This document shows positions 1-5,816 of a stretch of DNA of 7,247 nt, one piece after another. The notes beneath the pieces are model-generated. The model ran no database searches, had not been told where the DNA came from, and saw nothing but the letters and a program-made list of their open reading frames with translations. The DNA is taken from NCBI GenBank assembly GCA_001830475.1, contig MIAC01000110.1:3640-10886 (forward strand), given 5' to 3'. The first letter of the stretch is position 1. Each line of letters opens with the position of its first letter. The position numbers and the translations under genes are program-made. The DNA comes from Rhodospirillales bacterium RIFCSPLOWO2_12_FULL_67_15 (GTDB lineage Bacteria; Pseudomonadota; Alphaproteobacteria; Rhodospirillales; 2-12-FULL-67-15).

Positions 1-581
1 CGATAGGCCCACCTGAGATCGAGGGCGCCGGAGACGACCCATTCCACGATATCCGCCGCTCCGACATAAGGATAGGCGTGCACGACCGCGACATTGCCCG
101 TGATGCGCGCGACCTGATAGTCGCCGACGACGAACGTCCGGGTCTTGAGGGCCTGCTCGAACCACGCCCGGTCGGCGAGGTTGATCGGATAAGCCGGCAG
201 GGGCAGCCCGCTGCACCAGACCCGGCCGTTGGGCGCGGTCACGATCATGTTCTCCAGCATCGGGGCTTGCTTCACGGTTTCCCGAAGCAGGGCATTGCAG
301 GCCTCGGCATCCCCGGCGGCGACGGCGCCGGCGTGGCCGAGCGCGCGCAGCAGCGCGCGGGTTTCGTTGACGGCGCTTTCGTGCCGGGCGGCGAAGATGC
401 GGGCCGTCGCCAGAAGCTCGGATCGGGTGCGAGCGATGGCCTCCCGCTGGCTCAAGGCGGCGCTGACCACCGCCCAAACGGCCATGGGGCCGATCGCGAC
501 CGCCACGATCAGCAGCAGCCGCGCGCGCAGGCTGTGCATAAACCGAATCCGGCTCAGGGCGGCCTTCGCCGTCGTGTTCAT
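1..581 (-). CDS. Cache-domain membrane sensor protein, N-terminal part (cut by window edge)
   Basis: The frame reads leftward from the ATG at 579-581 and stays open to the window edge, giving 193 residues. After a short basic N-terminus comes one hydrophobic segment (about residues 20-42, [20 protein letters not shown]), read as a membrane anchor. A stretch predicted helical and extracytoplasmic follows. Residues about 110-193 carry [13 protein letters not shown], then [11 protein letters not shown] and [14 protein letters not shown], then VVHAYPY, which is the pattern of periplasmic dCache/PDC sensing domains. Such domains usually precede a histidine kinase, GGDEF/EAL or methyl-accepting output domain, which here lies outside the window, so the output is unknown. 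The start is a choice: no strong Shine-Dalgarno lies at normal spacing, and the ATG at residue 15 is possible but would shorten the basic region before the membrane segment. It is divergent from prs. The Cache assignment is inferred from motif appearance. Confidence 0.8.
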   Translation of the reverse strand, partial: MNTTAKAALSRIRFMHSLRARLLLIVAVAIGPMAVWAVVSAALSQREAIARTRSELLATARIFAARHESAVNETRALLRALGHAGAVAAGDAEACNALLRETVKQAPMLENMIVTAPNGRVWCSGLPLPAYPINLADRAWFEQALKTRTFVVGDYQVARITGNVAVVHAYPYVGAADIVEWVVSGALDLRWAY

Positions 582-634
582 CGCGTTGCGCCCATGTTCC
601 CCGCGCGGCGGTACCCCCGCCGACGTTCTTTCTT

Positions 635-668
635 TCTCTCCGCCGGCACGTCCGCGCCGGCGGGGAGA
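635..668. repeat. GC-rich inverted repeat (13-bp stem, 8-nt loop)
   Basis: The arms 635-647 (TCTCTCCGCCGGC) and 656-668 (GCCGGCGGGGAGA) pair over 13 positions with one G.U wobble around an 8-nt loop. On the plus strand an AT-rich run (TTATTTTT, 674-681) follows about 5 nt later, giving a terminator-like appearance for rightward transcripts, although no rightward gene ends here. On the minus strand it would lie in the sensor gene leader, about 54 nt upstream of its start. Confidence 0.5.
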
Positions 669-681
669 CTCGATTATTTTT

Positions 682-700
682 GGGTCCGATCGCCGGACCC
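682..700. repeat. Short inverted repeat GGGTCC/GGACCC
   Basis: GGGTCC (682-687) and GGACCC (695-700) form a perfect 6-bp inverted repeat with a 7-nt loop, next to the T-rich tract at 674-681. It could be an operator half-site pair or a small hairpin, but six base pairs in GC-rich DNA can also arise by chance. Confidence 0.3.
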
Positions 701-794
701 GCTGAAGTCTATAGGGAAGCAGAGCGTTGCAAAATAAGGATTTTCCAACCCCGGGGCGGCGCGAAATCCCGCCGTCGTTGCGCCATCCGGGGCG

Positions 795-823
795 TTTACA
801 GGCCGAGAAGCGCTTGTTACATT
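795..823 (+). promoter_or_regulatory. Candidate sigma70-type promoter for prs
   Basis: TTTACA (795-800, five of six matches to TTGACA) is followed after exactly 17 bp by TACATT (818-823, four of six matches to TATAAT). It stands in a GC-rich stretch where such hexamers are uncommon. Initiation would fall near 830, giving a leader of roughly 115 nt before the prs start that includes the 876-891 hairpin. The call rests on sequence only. Confidence 0.45.
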
Positions 824-875
824 CCGCCGCCTTCGGCCGCGCCGCCATCCGCCGCGGTCCGGCATTTTCTTTTTA

Positions 876-891
876 GGACAATCGGTTGTCC
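876..891 (+). promoter_or_regulatory. Perfect palindromic hairpin in the prs leader
   Basis: GGACAA (876-881), tetraloop TCGG, TTGTCC (886-891) form a perfect 6-bp hairpin. It directly follows a pyrimidine-rich run (866-874) and ends 52 nt before the prs ATG. It could be a protein-binding dyad or a small leader RNA hairpin. No downstream U-tract makes it a canonical terminator, and I do not recognise it as a known riboswitch. Confidence 0.35.
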
Positions 892-943
892 GAACCAACG
901 AGTTTTCCCGCCAAGGGCGCGCGGGCGAGAAGCGAGTCAAGCA

Positions 944-1876
944 ATGAAAATTCTCGCGGGCAACAGCAATCGGCCGCTGGCCGAGGCCATCGCGGCCTAT
1001 CTGCATTTGCCGTTGACCAAGGCGACCATCCGCCGCTTCCCCGATCTGGAAGTGTTCGTGGAAATCCACGAAAACGTCCGCGGCGAGGACGTCTTTCTCA
1101 TCCAATCGACGTCGTACCCCGCCAACGACAACCTGATGGAACTGCTCGTCGCCGTCGACGCCTTGAAGCGCGGCTCGGCGCGGCGCGTGACCGCGGTGAT
1201 CCCTTATTTCGGCTACGCCCGTCAGGACCGGAAATCGGGTCCGCGCACGCCGATTTCGGCCAAGCTGGTCGCCAACATCATCACCCGCGCCGGCGCCGAT
1301 CGGGTCTTGACCGTCGATCTCCACGCCGGCCAGATCCAAGGCTTCTTCGATACCCCGGTCGACAACCTCTACGCCGCGCCGGTGTTCGTCAAGGATATCC
1401 AGACGCGCTTCGACGGCGAGGACCTGATGTTCGTCTCGCCCGACGTCGGCGGCGTGATCCGCGCGCGCGGCATCGCCAAGCGCCTCAACGCCGACCTCGC
1501 CATCATCGACAAGCGGCGCGAGCGCGCGAGCGTGTCCGAAGTCATGAATATCATCGGCGACGTCAAGGGCCGCCGCTGCGTCCTGGTGGACGACATCGTC
1601 GATTCCGCCGGGACGCTCTGCAACGCCGCCGCGGCGCTGAAGGAAGCCGGCGCGATGTCGATCGCGGCCTATGTCACCCACGGCGTGCTGTCGGGCGGTG
1701 CGGTTTCGCGCGTGACTTCGTCGCCGCTGGAGAAAATGATCATCACCGACAGCATCCTGGCGACGGAGGCCGTGCGCGTGTCGGGCAACATCGAACAACT
1801 TTCGATCGCACCCTTGATCGCGGAAGCGATCCGGCGCATCAGCGAGGAATCGTCCGTATCCAGCCTGTTCGATTGA
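944..1876 (+). CDS. prs: Ribose-phosphate pyrophosphokinase (PRPP synthase)
   Basis: This cytosolic enzyme transfers pyrophosphate from ATP to ribose 5-phosphate to make PRPP, the precursor for purines, pyrimidines, NAD, histidine and tryptophan. The 310-residue product has the usual class I length. Visible motifs: [12 protein letters not shown] (about 30-41); [20 protein letters not shown] (88-107) with the ATP-binding [16 protein letters not shown] (125-135); SPDVGG followed by DKRRER, the mobile catalytic loop; and the PRPP-binding loop DDIVDSAGT (216-224). The loop carries SAGT where many relatives have TGGT or SGGT, which keeps the essential acidic residues. The open frame continues upstream to 680, but MKILAGNSN is the normal family N-terminus and the purine-rich GAGAAGCGAG (927-936) lies just ahead, so 944 is chosen. 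rplY follows after 43 bp. Confidence 0.97.
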   Translation: MKILAGNSNRPLAEAIAAYLHLPLTKATIRRFPDLEVFVEIHENVRGEDVFLIQSTSYPANDNLMELLVAVDALKRGSARRVTAVIPYFGYARQDRKSGPRTPISAKLVANIITRAGADRVLTVDLHAGQIQGFFDTPVDNLYAAPVFVKDIQTRFDGEDLMFVSPDVGGVIRARGIAKRLNADLAIIDKRRERASVSEVMNIIGDVKGRRCVLVDDIVDSAGTLCNAAAALKEAGAMSIAAYVTHGVLSGGAVSRVTSSPLEKMIITDSILATEAVRVSGNIEQLSIAPLIAEAIRRISEESSVSSLFD

Positions 1877-1905
1877 GGATAGGCCGCGGGCAACCCCCCA
1901 AAACG

Positions 1906-1911
1906 AAGGAG
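1906..1911 (+). promoter_or_regulatory. Shine-Dalgarno site of rplY
   Basis: AAGGAG lies 8 nt before the ATG at 1920 and only 1 nt before the competing out-of-frame ATG at 1913, so it decides the start in favour of 1920. Confidence 0.85.
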
Positions 1912-1919
1912 AATGGAAA

Positions 1920-2699
1920 ATGGTTCAGGTCGTGCAACTCCCCGCCGAGCGGCGGGAGCGGGCGGGCAAGGGGGCGGCCCGGGCGGTGCGGCGCGCGGGA
2001 CGGGTTCCCGGCGTTGTTTACGGCGACAAAAACGCCCCCTTCAACATCTCGCTCGATCCCCGGGACGTGATCCGGGAGATGGGCCGGCCCGGCTTCCGTT
2101 CGCGCGTGTTCGAGCTCAAGCTCGGCGCCGAGTCGATCCGGTCGCTCGCCCGCGACGTGCAGGTGGATCCGGTCAGCGACCGCCCCATTCACGTGGATTT
2201 CATGCGCTTCAGCCCCGACGCGCCGATCAGGGTCAGCGTCCGGGTCGAGTTCAAGAACGAAGGCAAATGCCCGGGGCTCAAGCTCGGCGGCGTGCTCAAT
2301 GTCGTCCGCCACGAGGTCGAGCTGATCTGCACCGCCGACAAGATCCCCGAGACGCTGACGGCCGACCTCGAAGGCCTGGCGATCGGCGATAGCGTCCATA
2401 TCAGCCACTTCAAGCTCCCCGAGGGGGTTCGCCCGGCGATCCGCGGACGCGATTTCACCGTCGCCACCGTCGCCGCGCCGACGCGCTACGAGGAGGAAGT
2501 CAAGCCGGCCGAGGCGGCGGCGGTCGAAGGCGCCGCGGTGGCGGGGGCCGAAGGCGCGGCGCTCGCGCCGGCGCTCGCGCCGGCGCCAGGCGCGGCGCCG
2601 GGAGCGACCCCGGCGACCGCCGCGGGCCCGGGCCCGGGCCAAACCCCCGGGTCACAGCCCGGGGGCAAGGGCAAACCCGAGGCCAAGGGCAAGAAGTAA
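1920..2699 (+). CDS. rplY: 50S ribosomal protein L25, CTC-type, with long Ala/Pro/Gly/Lys tail
   Basis: L25 binds 5S rRNA in the large ribosomal subunit; this 259-residue version is the longer two-domain CTC form. Residues about 1-95 are the 5S-binding beta-barrel domain (GKGAARAVRRAGRVPGVVYG, then DVQVDPVSDRPIHVDFMRF). About 96-190 is the C-terminal TL5/CTC beta domain (VEFKNEGKCPGLKLGGVLN, HISHFKLPEGVRP). About 191-259 is a low-complexity tail rich in Ala, Pro and Gly, ending in a Lys-rich stretch (GGKGKPEAKGKK). Basic or Ala-rich tails are common on alphaproteobacterial L25; this one is rather long. The start is fixed by AAGGAG (1906-1911) 8 nt ahead; the ATG at 1913 is out of frame and too close to that site. 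The tail region contains a 12-bp tandem duplication and a GC-rich hairpin. Confidence 0.95.
   Translation: MVQVVQLPAERRERAGKGAARAVRRAGRVPGVVYGDKNAPFNISLDPRDVIREMGRPGFRSRVFELKLGAESIRSLARDVQVDPVSDRPIHVDFMRFSPDAPIRVSVRVEFKNEGKCPGLKLGGVLNVVRHEVELICTADKIPETLTADLEGLAIGDSVHISHFKLPEGVRPAIRGRDFTVATVAAPTRYEEEVKPAEAAAVEGAAVAGAEGAALAPALAPAPGAAPGATPATAAGPGPGQTPGSQPGGKGKPEAKGKK
2559..2582 (+). repeat. 12-bp tandem duplication in the rplY tail
   Basis: Two exact adjacent copies of GCGCTCGCGCCG (2559-2570, 2571-2582) encode the repeated Ala-Leu-Ala-Pro of the L25 tail (ALAPALAPAP). The unit length preserves frame, consistent with replication slippage expanding a disordered tail. Confidence 0.8.
2644..2665 (+). 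repeat. GC hairpin near the 3' end of rplY
   Basis: CCCCCGGG (2644-2651) and CCCGGGGG (2658-2665) form a perfect 8-bp stem with a 6-nt loop, 34 bp before the end of the rplY stop codon and about 55 bp before the pth start. There is no following T-run, so it is not a standard terminator. It could modulate rplY/pth transcript ends or simply reflect the GC-rich tail. Confidence 0.5.
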
Positions 2700-2720
2700 G
2701 GCCGGGGCGGCGGACGCGCG

Positions 2721-3308
2721 ATGCGGCTCATCGTCGGGCTCGGCAATCCCGGGCCCCAGTATGCGCGCAACCGCCACAACGTCGGCTTCATGGCGGCGGA
2801 TGCGATCGCGCGCGCCCATCTCTTTTCGCCCTTCCGCAAGAAGTTCGCGGGCGAGTTCGCCGAAGGCGCGTTCGCCGGCGTGCGCGCGGCGCTCCTGAAG
2901 CCCATGACCTTCATGAACGATTCGGGGTCCTCGGTGGCGGCGGCCGCGCGCTTCTTCAAGGTGCCGGCCGAGGACATCGTCGTCGTTCACGACGAGATCG
3001 ACCTCGCGCCGGGCCGGCTCCGGGTCAAGCTGGGCGGCGGAACCGCCGGCCACAACGGATTGGCCAGCATCGCCGACCATCTCGGCGCCGATTTCATGCG
3101 CGTCAGGATCGGCGTCGGCCATCCCGGCGATCCCGACCGGGTCGCCGACTACGTCCTCTCCGATTTCGCCAAGGCCGAGCGCGAAGGCTGGGTCGAGAAG
3201 CTGCTCGCGGCGATCGCGGCCGAGTTTCCCCGCCTGATCGCCGGCGACGAAGGCGGATTCATGAGCCGGGTCGCGGCGGCGCTCAGGCCGCCGAAACCGC
3301 TCGCGTAA
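2721..3308 (+). CDS. pth: Peptidyl-tRNA hydrolase
   Basis: This cytosolic esterase cleaves peptidyl-tRNA that drops off ribosomes, recycling tRNA. The 195-residue product has normal family length. The expected active-site residues are visible: N9 in [10 protein letters not shown], catalytic H19 in RNRHNVGF, N66 in [12 protein letters not shown]91 in VVHDEIDL, and H111-N112 in [20 protein letters not shown] follows. The start gives the canonical [12 protein letters not shown]-terminus but has only a weak GGGGCGG-like site ahead, and pth starts 21 bp after the rplY stop, so translational coupling is plausible. The TAA stop (3306-3308) lies inside the left arm of the inverted repeat at 3303-3383, so the repeat appears to define the end of the protein (RPPKPLA). 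Confidence 0.97.
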   Translation: MRLIVGLGNPGPQYARNRHNVGFMAADAIARAHLFSPFRKKFAGEFAEGAFAGVRAALLKPMTFMNDSGSSVAAAARFFKVPAEDIVVVHDEIDLAPGRLRVKLGGGTAGHNGLASIADHLGADFMRVRIGVGHPGDPDRVADYVLSDFAKAEREGWVEKLLAAIAAEFPRLIAGDEGGFMSRVAAALRPPKPLA

Positions 3309-3383
3309 TTAAGGGGACACCATACTTAATTTGCCGCGCCACCTCTTCGACGTGAATTAAGTATGGTGTCCCCTTAATTACGC
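3303..3383. repeat. Perfect 29-bp inverted repeat between pth and ychF, MITE- or REP-like
   Basis: Positions 3303-3331 and 3355-3383 are exact reverse complements over 29 bp, enclosing a 23-nt GC-rich centre (3332-3354). The arms contain TTAAGGGGACACCATACTTA, an AT-rich sequence unlike the flanking genes. The left arm includes the pth stop codon. The transcript would form a very long hairpin 30 nt before ychF. The GGGGACACCATACTTAA-type core resembles, from memory, palindromes dispersed near REP-associated (IS200-like) transposases; that link is unverified. It could act as a small mobile palindrome, a transcript-stabilising structure, or a bidirectional attenuator lacking a U-tract. Confidence 0.9.
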
Positions 3384-3413
3384 CGGTCGGCGGGCCAACC
3401 AAGGATTCCTAGC

Positions 3414-4514
3414 ATGGGTTTCAACTGCGGCATCGTGGGCTTGCCCAACGTCGGCAAGTCCACGCTCTTCAACGCGCTGACCGCGACCCAGGCGGCGGAG
3501 GCCGCCAACTTTCCCTTTTGCACCATCGTGCCCAACGTCGGCCGGGTCGCGGTTCCGGACGAGCGGCTCGCCAGGATCGCCGCCCTGGCGCGACCGGAAA
3601 TGACGATCCCGACCCAACTCGAGTTCGTGGACATCGCCGGACTGGTGCGCGGCGCGAGCCGGGGCGAGGGACTCGGCAACAAATTTCTCGCCAACATCCG
3701 CGAGGTCGACGCGATCTTGCACGTGCTCCGCTGCTTCGAGGACGCGAACGTCGCCCACGTCGAGGGCGGCGTCGATCCGGTCCGCGACGCCGAGACGGTC
3801 GAAACCGAATTGATGCTCGCCGACCTGGAAAGCCTGGACAAGCGAACGCCGGCGCTGACCAAGCGCGCCCGCGGCGGCGACAAGGACGCCAAGGCCGAAC
3901 TCGATCTGGTCGAGCGGATCGCCCAGGCGCTCGGGCAGGGAACGCCGGCGCGCGCGGCCGAAATCGGAGTATCCGAGCGCCGTGCGTTTCGCATGTTGCA
4001 GCTTCTCACCGCCAAGCCCGTTCTTTATGTCTGCAACGTCGAGGAAGCGAGCGCGGCCAAGGGCAACTCCCACTCCGCACGCGCCGAGGCCTGGGCCCAA
4101 CGGAATGGCGCGGAGGCGGTGACGATTTCCGCCCAGATCGAATCCGAGGTCGCGGGGCTCGCGCGCGCCGAGGACCGCGCCGCCTTTCTCGCCGATCTCG
4201 GCTTGGCCGAAACCGGACTGGCGCGGGTGATCCGCGCCGGCTATCGCCTGCTCGGGCTGATCACCTTTTTCACCGCCGGGCCGAAGGAAGCGCGCGCCTG
4301 GACCGCGGTCCGGGGCGCGACGGCGGCGGAGGCGGCCGGCGCCATCCACACCGATTTCGCGCGCGGCTTCATCGCCGCCGAAACCATTTCCTACGCCGAC
4401 TTCGTCGCCTGCGGCGGCGAGCAGGGCGCCAAGGATGCGGGCAAGATGCGCCAGGAAGGGCGCGATTACGTCGTCCAGGACGGCGACGTGATGCTGTTCC
4501 GCTTCAACGTGTGA
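3414..4514 (+). CDS. ychF: Redox-regulated ribosome-associated ATPase YchF
   Basis: YchF (human homologue OLA1) is an Obg-family P-loop NTPase that prefers ATP and associates with ribosomes and stress responses. The 366-residue product has the typical length. The order is: G1 P-loop GLPNVGKST (9-17); switch region NFPFCTIVPNVGRV (32-45); DIAGLVRGASRGEGLGNKFL (73-92); HVLRCFED (103-110); an antiparallel coiled-coil insertion (about 128-195); the altered G4 motif NVEE (208-211) in place of NKxD, characteristic of ATP preference; and a C-terminal TGS domain (about 281-364, LITFFTAGPKEARAW through GDVMLFRFNV). AAGGA (3401-3405) lies 8 nt before the ATG. It follows pth on the same strand, separated by the inverted repeat. 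It ends 4 bp from the convergent protease gene. Confidence 0.97.
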   Translation: MGFNCGIVGLPNVGKSTLFNALTATQAAEAANFPFCTIVPNVGRVAVPDERLARIAALARPEMTIPTQLEFVDIAGLVRGASRGEGLGNKFLANIREVDAILHVLRCFEDANVAHVEGGVDPVRDAETVETELMLADLESLDKRTPALTKRARGGDKDAKAELDLVERIAQALGQGTPARAAEIGVSERRAFRMLQLLTAKPVLYVCNVEEASAAKGNSHSARAEAWAQRNGAEAVTISAQIESEVAGLARAEDRAAFLADLGLAETGLARVIRAGYRLLGLITFFTAGPKEARAWTAVRGATAAEAAGAIHTDFARGFIAAETISYADFVACGGEQGAKDAGKMRQEGRDYVVQDGDVMLFRFNV

Positions 4515-4518
4515 GGGA

Positions 4519-5646
4519 TCAATTTCCGGCGGGTGCCGCGGCTGGAACGGGCTCCGCCTTCATCTCCGGCCTGAGCGGAAGGCCCGCGGCCTTCTTGCGC
4601 TCGATTTCCTCGACCGTCTTGTCGAGGCTGACGAAACGATACGGCGCGGACGGGTGCGAGGCGGCGTGATTGGTGCGGATCGAACCCGGATTCCGCACGC
4701 CCATGCGTCGCCAGAAGTTGGGAGAACCGGCGATGTCGTAGCCTGCCCGGGCCATCAGGTAGAGCCCGACATAGTCGGCCTCGGTCTCGAATTCCTGGCT
4801 GTAGGACTGCCCGGCCATGTCGGAAAACACGCCTCCCGTGTTCACGCCGAACCCGGCGAACAGAAGGTCGACCAGAAAACCGAGCGCGATGTTGCCGCGC
4901 TTGGAGTCGATATGGCCCATGAGATTGTGAGCCAATTCGTGACCGACCACGGTGGCGAGTTCCTCGTCGGTCTCGGCGAAACGCATCATGCCGCTGGTGA
5001 TCTGGACGGATTTTCCGTCGGCGGAGGCGTTGACGATTTCTTTCGGATCGATCCCGTAGCCGTAAGCGCACGCCGCGACCGGATGCAGCGCGAATTCCAC
5101 CTCCTCGTTCTCGCGTTGCACCCGGAACACGATGGGGTTCCCGGTCTTGACCTGCTCGGCGAGCTGTTTCCCGAAATCCCGGGTGGCGGCTTCGTTTTCC
5201 CCCTTCGGCGCCGGCGTTCCGTCGAGGGCGAGCACCGCATCGCCTTCGCGCATTCCGGCGCGCCCGGCGGGCGAGCCGGGGGCGACCGCGACGATGCGGA
5301 CCAGGCCGCGGCCGCCGACCACCCGCCGCGCCCCGGCCTCGAAATCCTTGGGAAAGCTGTAGGCGTTGCCCACTTTGAAGCCGAAGGCTCCGGCGGATTT
5401 GCCTTTCTCGCGACAAAAGTCCGCGTTGGCGGCGAAAATCCGGAACGCGATCGCGTTCAAGCGGCGAAGGTCGGCGACGTAGCGCTCGACCACGAGCAGG
5501 CGCTGTTTTTCCGCCTCGGCCTTGGCCGATTCGGGGTCCACGTGCGGGGCCTGGGTGACCGGCGCGCAGGCGGCGGCGATCAGCGCCAGGGCGAGGCACG
5601 GTCCGAGGCGAATAAGGCGGAACCGGAACGGCGGAGACGCGCGCAT
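4519..5646 (-). CDS. M48-family zinc metalloprotease with PDZ domain, predicted lipoprotein
   Basis: This is a predicted envelope protease of 375 residues. A basic N-terminus and hydrophobic stretch ending LALALIAAAC (C27) form a signal peptide with a lipobox-like site. A short helical region with two cysteines follows (about 38-80). A PDZ domain lies at about 108-190 (RIVAVAPGSPAGRAGMREGDAVLALDG). The M48 catalytic domain carries the zinc site HELAH (H236, E237, H240) and the third ligand E287 in the ETEAD motif (E287-D291), then HPSAPYR near the end. The ATG at 5646 has AAGGAGG (5651-5657) directly upstream and a promoter at 5670-5698, which excludes the longer frame from 5718. PDZ-containing M48 proteins are thought to act in periplasmic quality control. 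The substrate is unknown, and inner versus outer membrane location cannot be decided here. Confidence 0.92.
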   Translation of the reverse strand: MRASPPFRFRLIRLGPCLALALIAAACAPVTQAPHVDPESAKAEAEKQRLLVVERYVADLRRLNAIAFRIFAANADFCREKGKSAGAFGFKVGNAYSFPKDFEAGARRVVGGRGLVRIVAVAPGSPAGRAGMREGDAVLALDGTPAPKGENEAATRDFGKQLAEQVKTGNPIVFRVQRENEEVEFALHPVAACAYGYGIDPKEIVNASADGKSVQITSGMMRFAETDEELATVVGHELAHNLMGHIDSKRGNIALGFLVDLLFAGFGVNTGGVFSDMAGQSYSQEFETEADYVGLYLMARAGYDIAGSPNFWRRMGVRNPGSIRTNHAASHPSAPYRFVSLDKTVEEIERKKAAGLPLRPEMKAEPVPAAAPAGN

Positions 5647-5650
5647 ACGG

Positions 5651-5657
5651 CCTCCTT
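5651..5657 (-). promoter_or_regulatory. Shine-Dalgarno site of the M48 protease gene
   Basis: On the minus strand AAGGAGG precedes the ATG at 5644-5646 with a 4-nt gap. It is a strong, slightly close site that supports the shorter start and the lipoprotein signal peptide reading. Confidence 0.8.
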
Positions 5658-5669
5658 GGTCGCCGGCAA

Positions 5670-5698
5670 AATATACCAAGACCGCGCGGATATGTCGA
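5670..5698 (-). promoter_or_regulatory. Candidate sigma70-type promoter of the M48 protease gene
   Basis: On the minus strand TCGACA (5693-5698, five of six matches to TTGACA) and TATATT (5670-5675, five of six matches to TATAAT) are separated by 17 bp. Initiation would fall near 5662, giving a very short leader that contains the Shine-Dalgarno site. This arrangement is the clearest promoter in the window. Confidence 0.65.
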
Positions 5699-5816
5699 AC
5701 CCCGGCGGCAGCGGACACGCTTAGCGTGTAGGCGCCGCCTTCCCCCTCTTCTTCCCCTCCTGGGCAGAGAGGCGGGTTTCGTCTAGTCTCGCGCCCTTTC
5801 CGGGAGGGACGCGGCG

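Larger units (their letters stand above)
582..943. other. Divergent intergenic region with inverted repeats and a prs promoter
   Basis: These 362 bases separate the leftward sensor gene from rightward prs. I see no convincing gene. The frame open upstream of prs from 680 encodes Arg/Pro-rich sequence unlike any PRPP synthase. The region holds three inverted repeats (635-668, 682-700, 876-891), AT-rich patches (673-681, 730-746, 865-875) that contrast with the GC-rich surroundings, and a promoter-like pair at 795-823 facing prs. No clear promoter for the sensor gene was found; weak TATA-like hexamers on the minus strand near 707-714 lack a good -35. Confidence 0.6.

Noticed and set aside
680..943. 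Open frame extending prs about 88 codons upstream
   Set aside because: The extra residues are Arg/Pro-rich and unlike PRPP synthases; MKILAGNSN at 944 matches the family N-terminus and has a purine-rich site ahead.
674..1798. 374-residue minus-strand frame opposite prs
   Set aside because: It covers prs on the opposite strand, has the His/Asp/Arg-rich composition of a codon-shadow in GC-rich DNA, and shows no recognisable domain.
1913..2392. Alternative start and frame at the beginning of rplY
   Set aside because: Its ATG lies 1 nt from the Shine-Dalgarno site and the product is Arg/Gly/Pro-rich shadow sequence; the frame from 1920 encodes a clear L25.
3303..3383. Reading the pth-ychF inverted repeat as a standard intrinsic terminator
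   Set aside because: The stem is much longer than usual, the outer arm ends are AT-rich, and no T-run follows on either strand, so a mobile or structural palindrome fits better.
4666..4705. Inverted GTGCGGA/TCCGCAC pair inside the M48 gene
   Set aside because: A 7-bp pair within conserved coding sequence of GC-rich DNA, without direct repeats or family-length anomaly; most likely chance.
5647..5718. Longer N-terminus for the M48 protease starting at 5718
   Set aside because: It would read through the -35/-10 promoter and the Shine-Dalgarno site, and would bury the lipoprotein signal peptide behind 24 extra residues.
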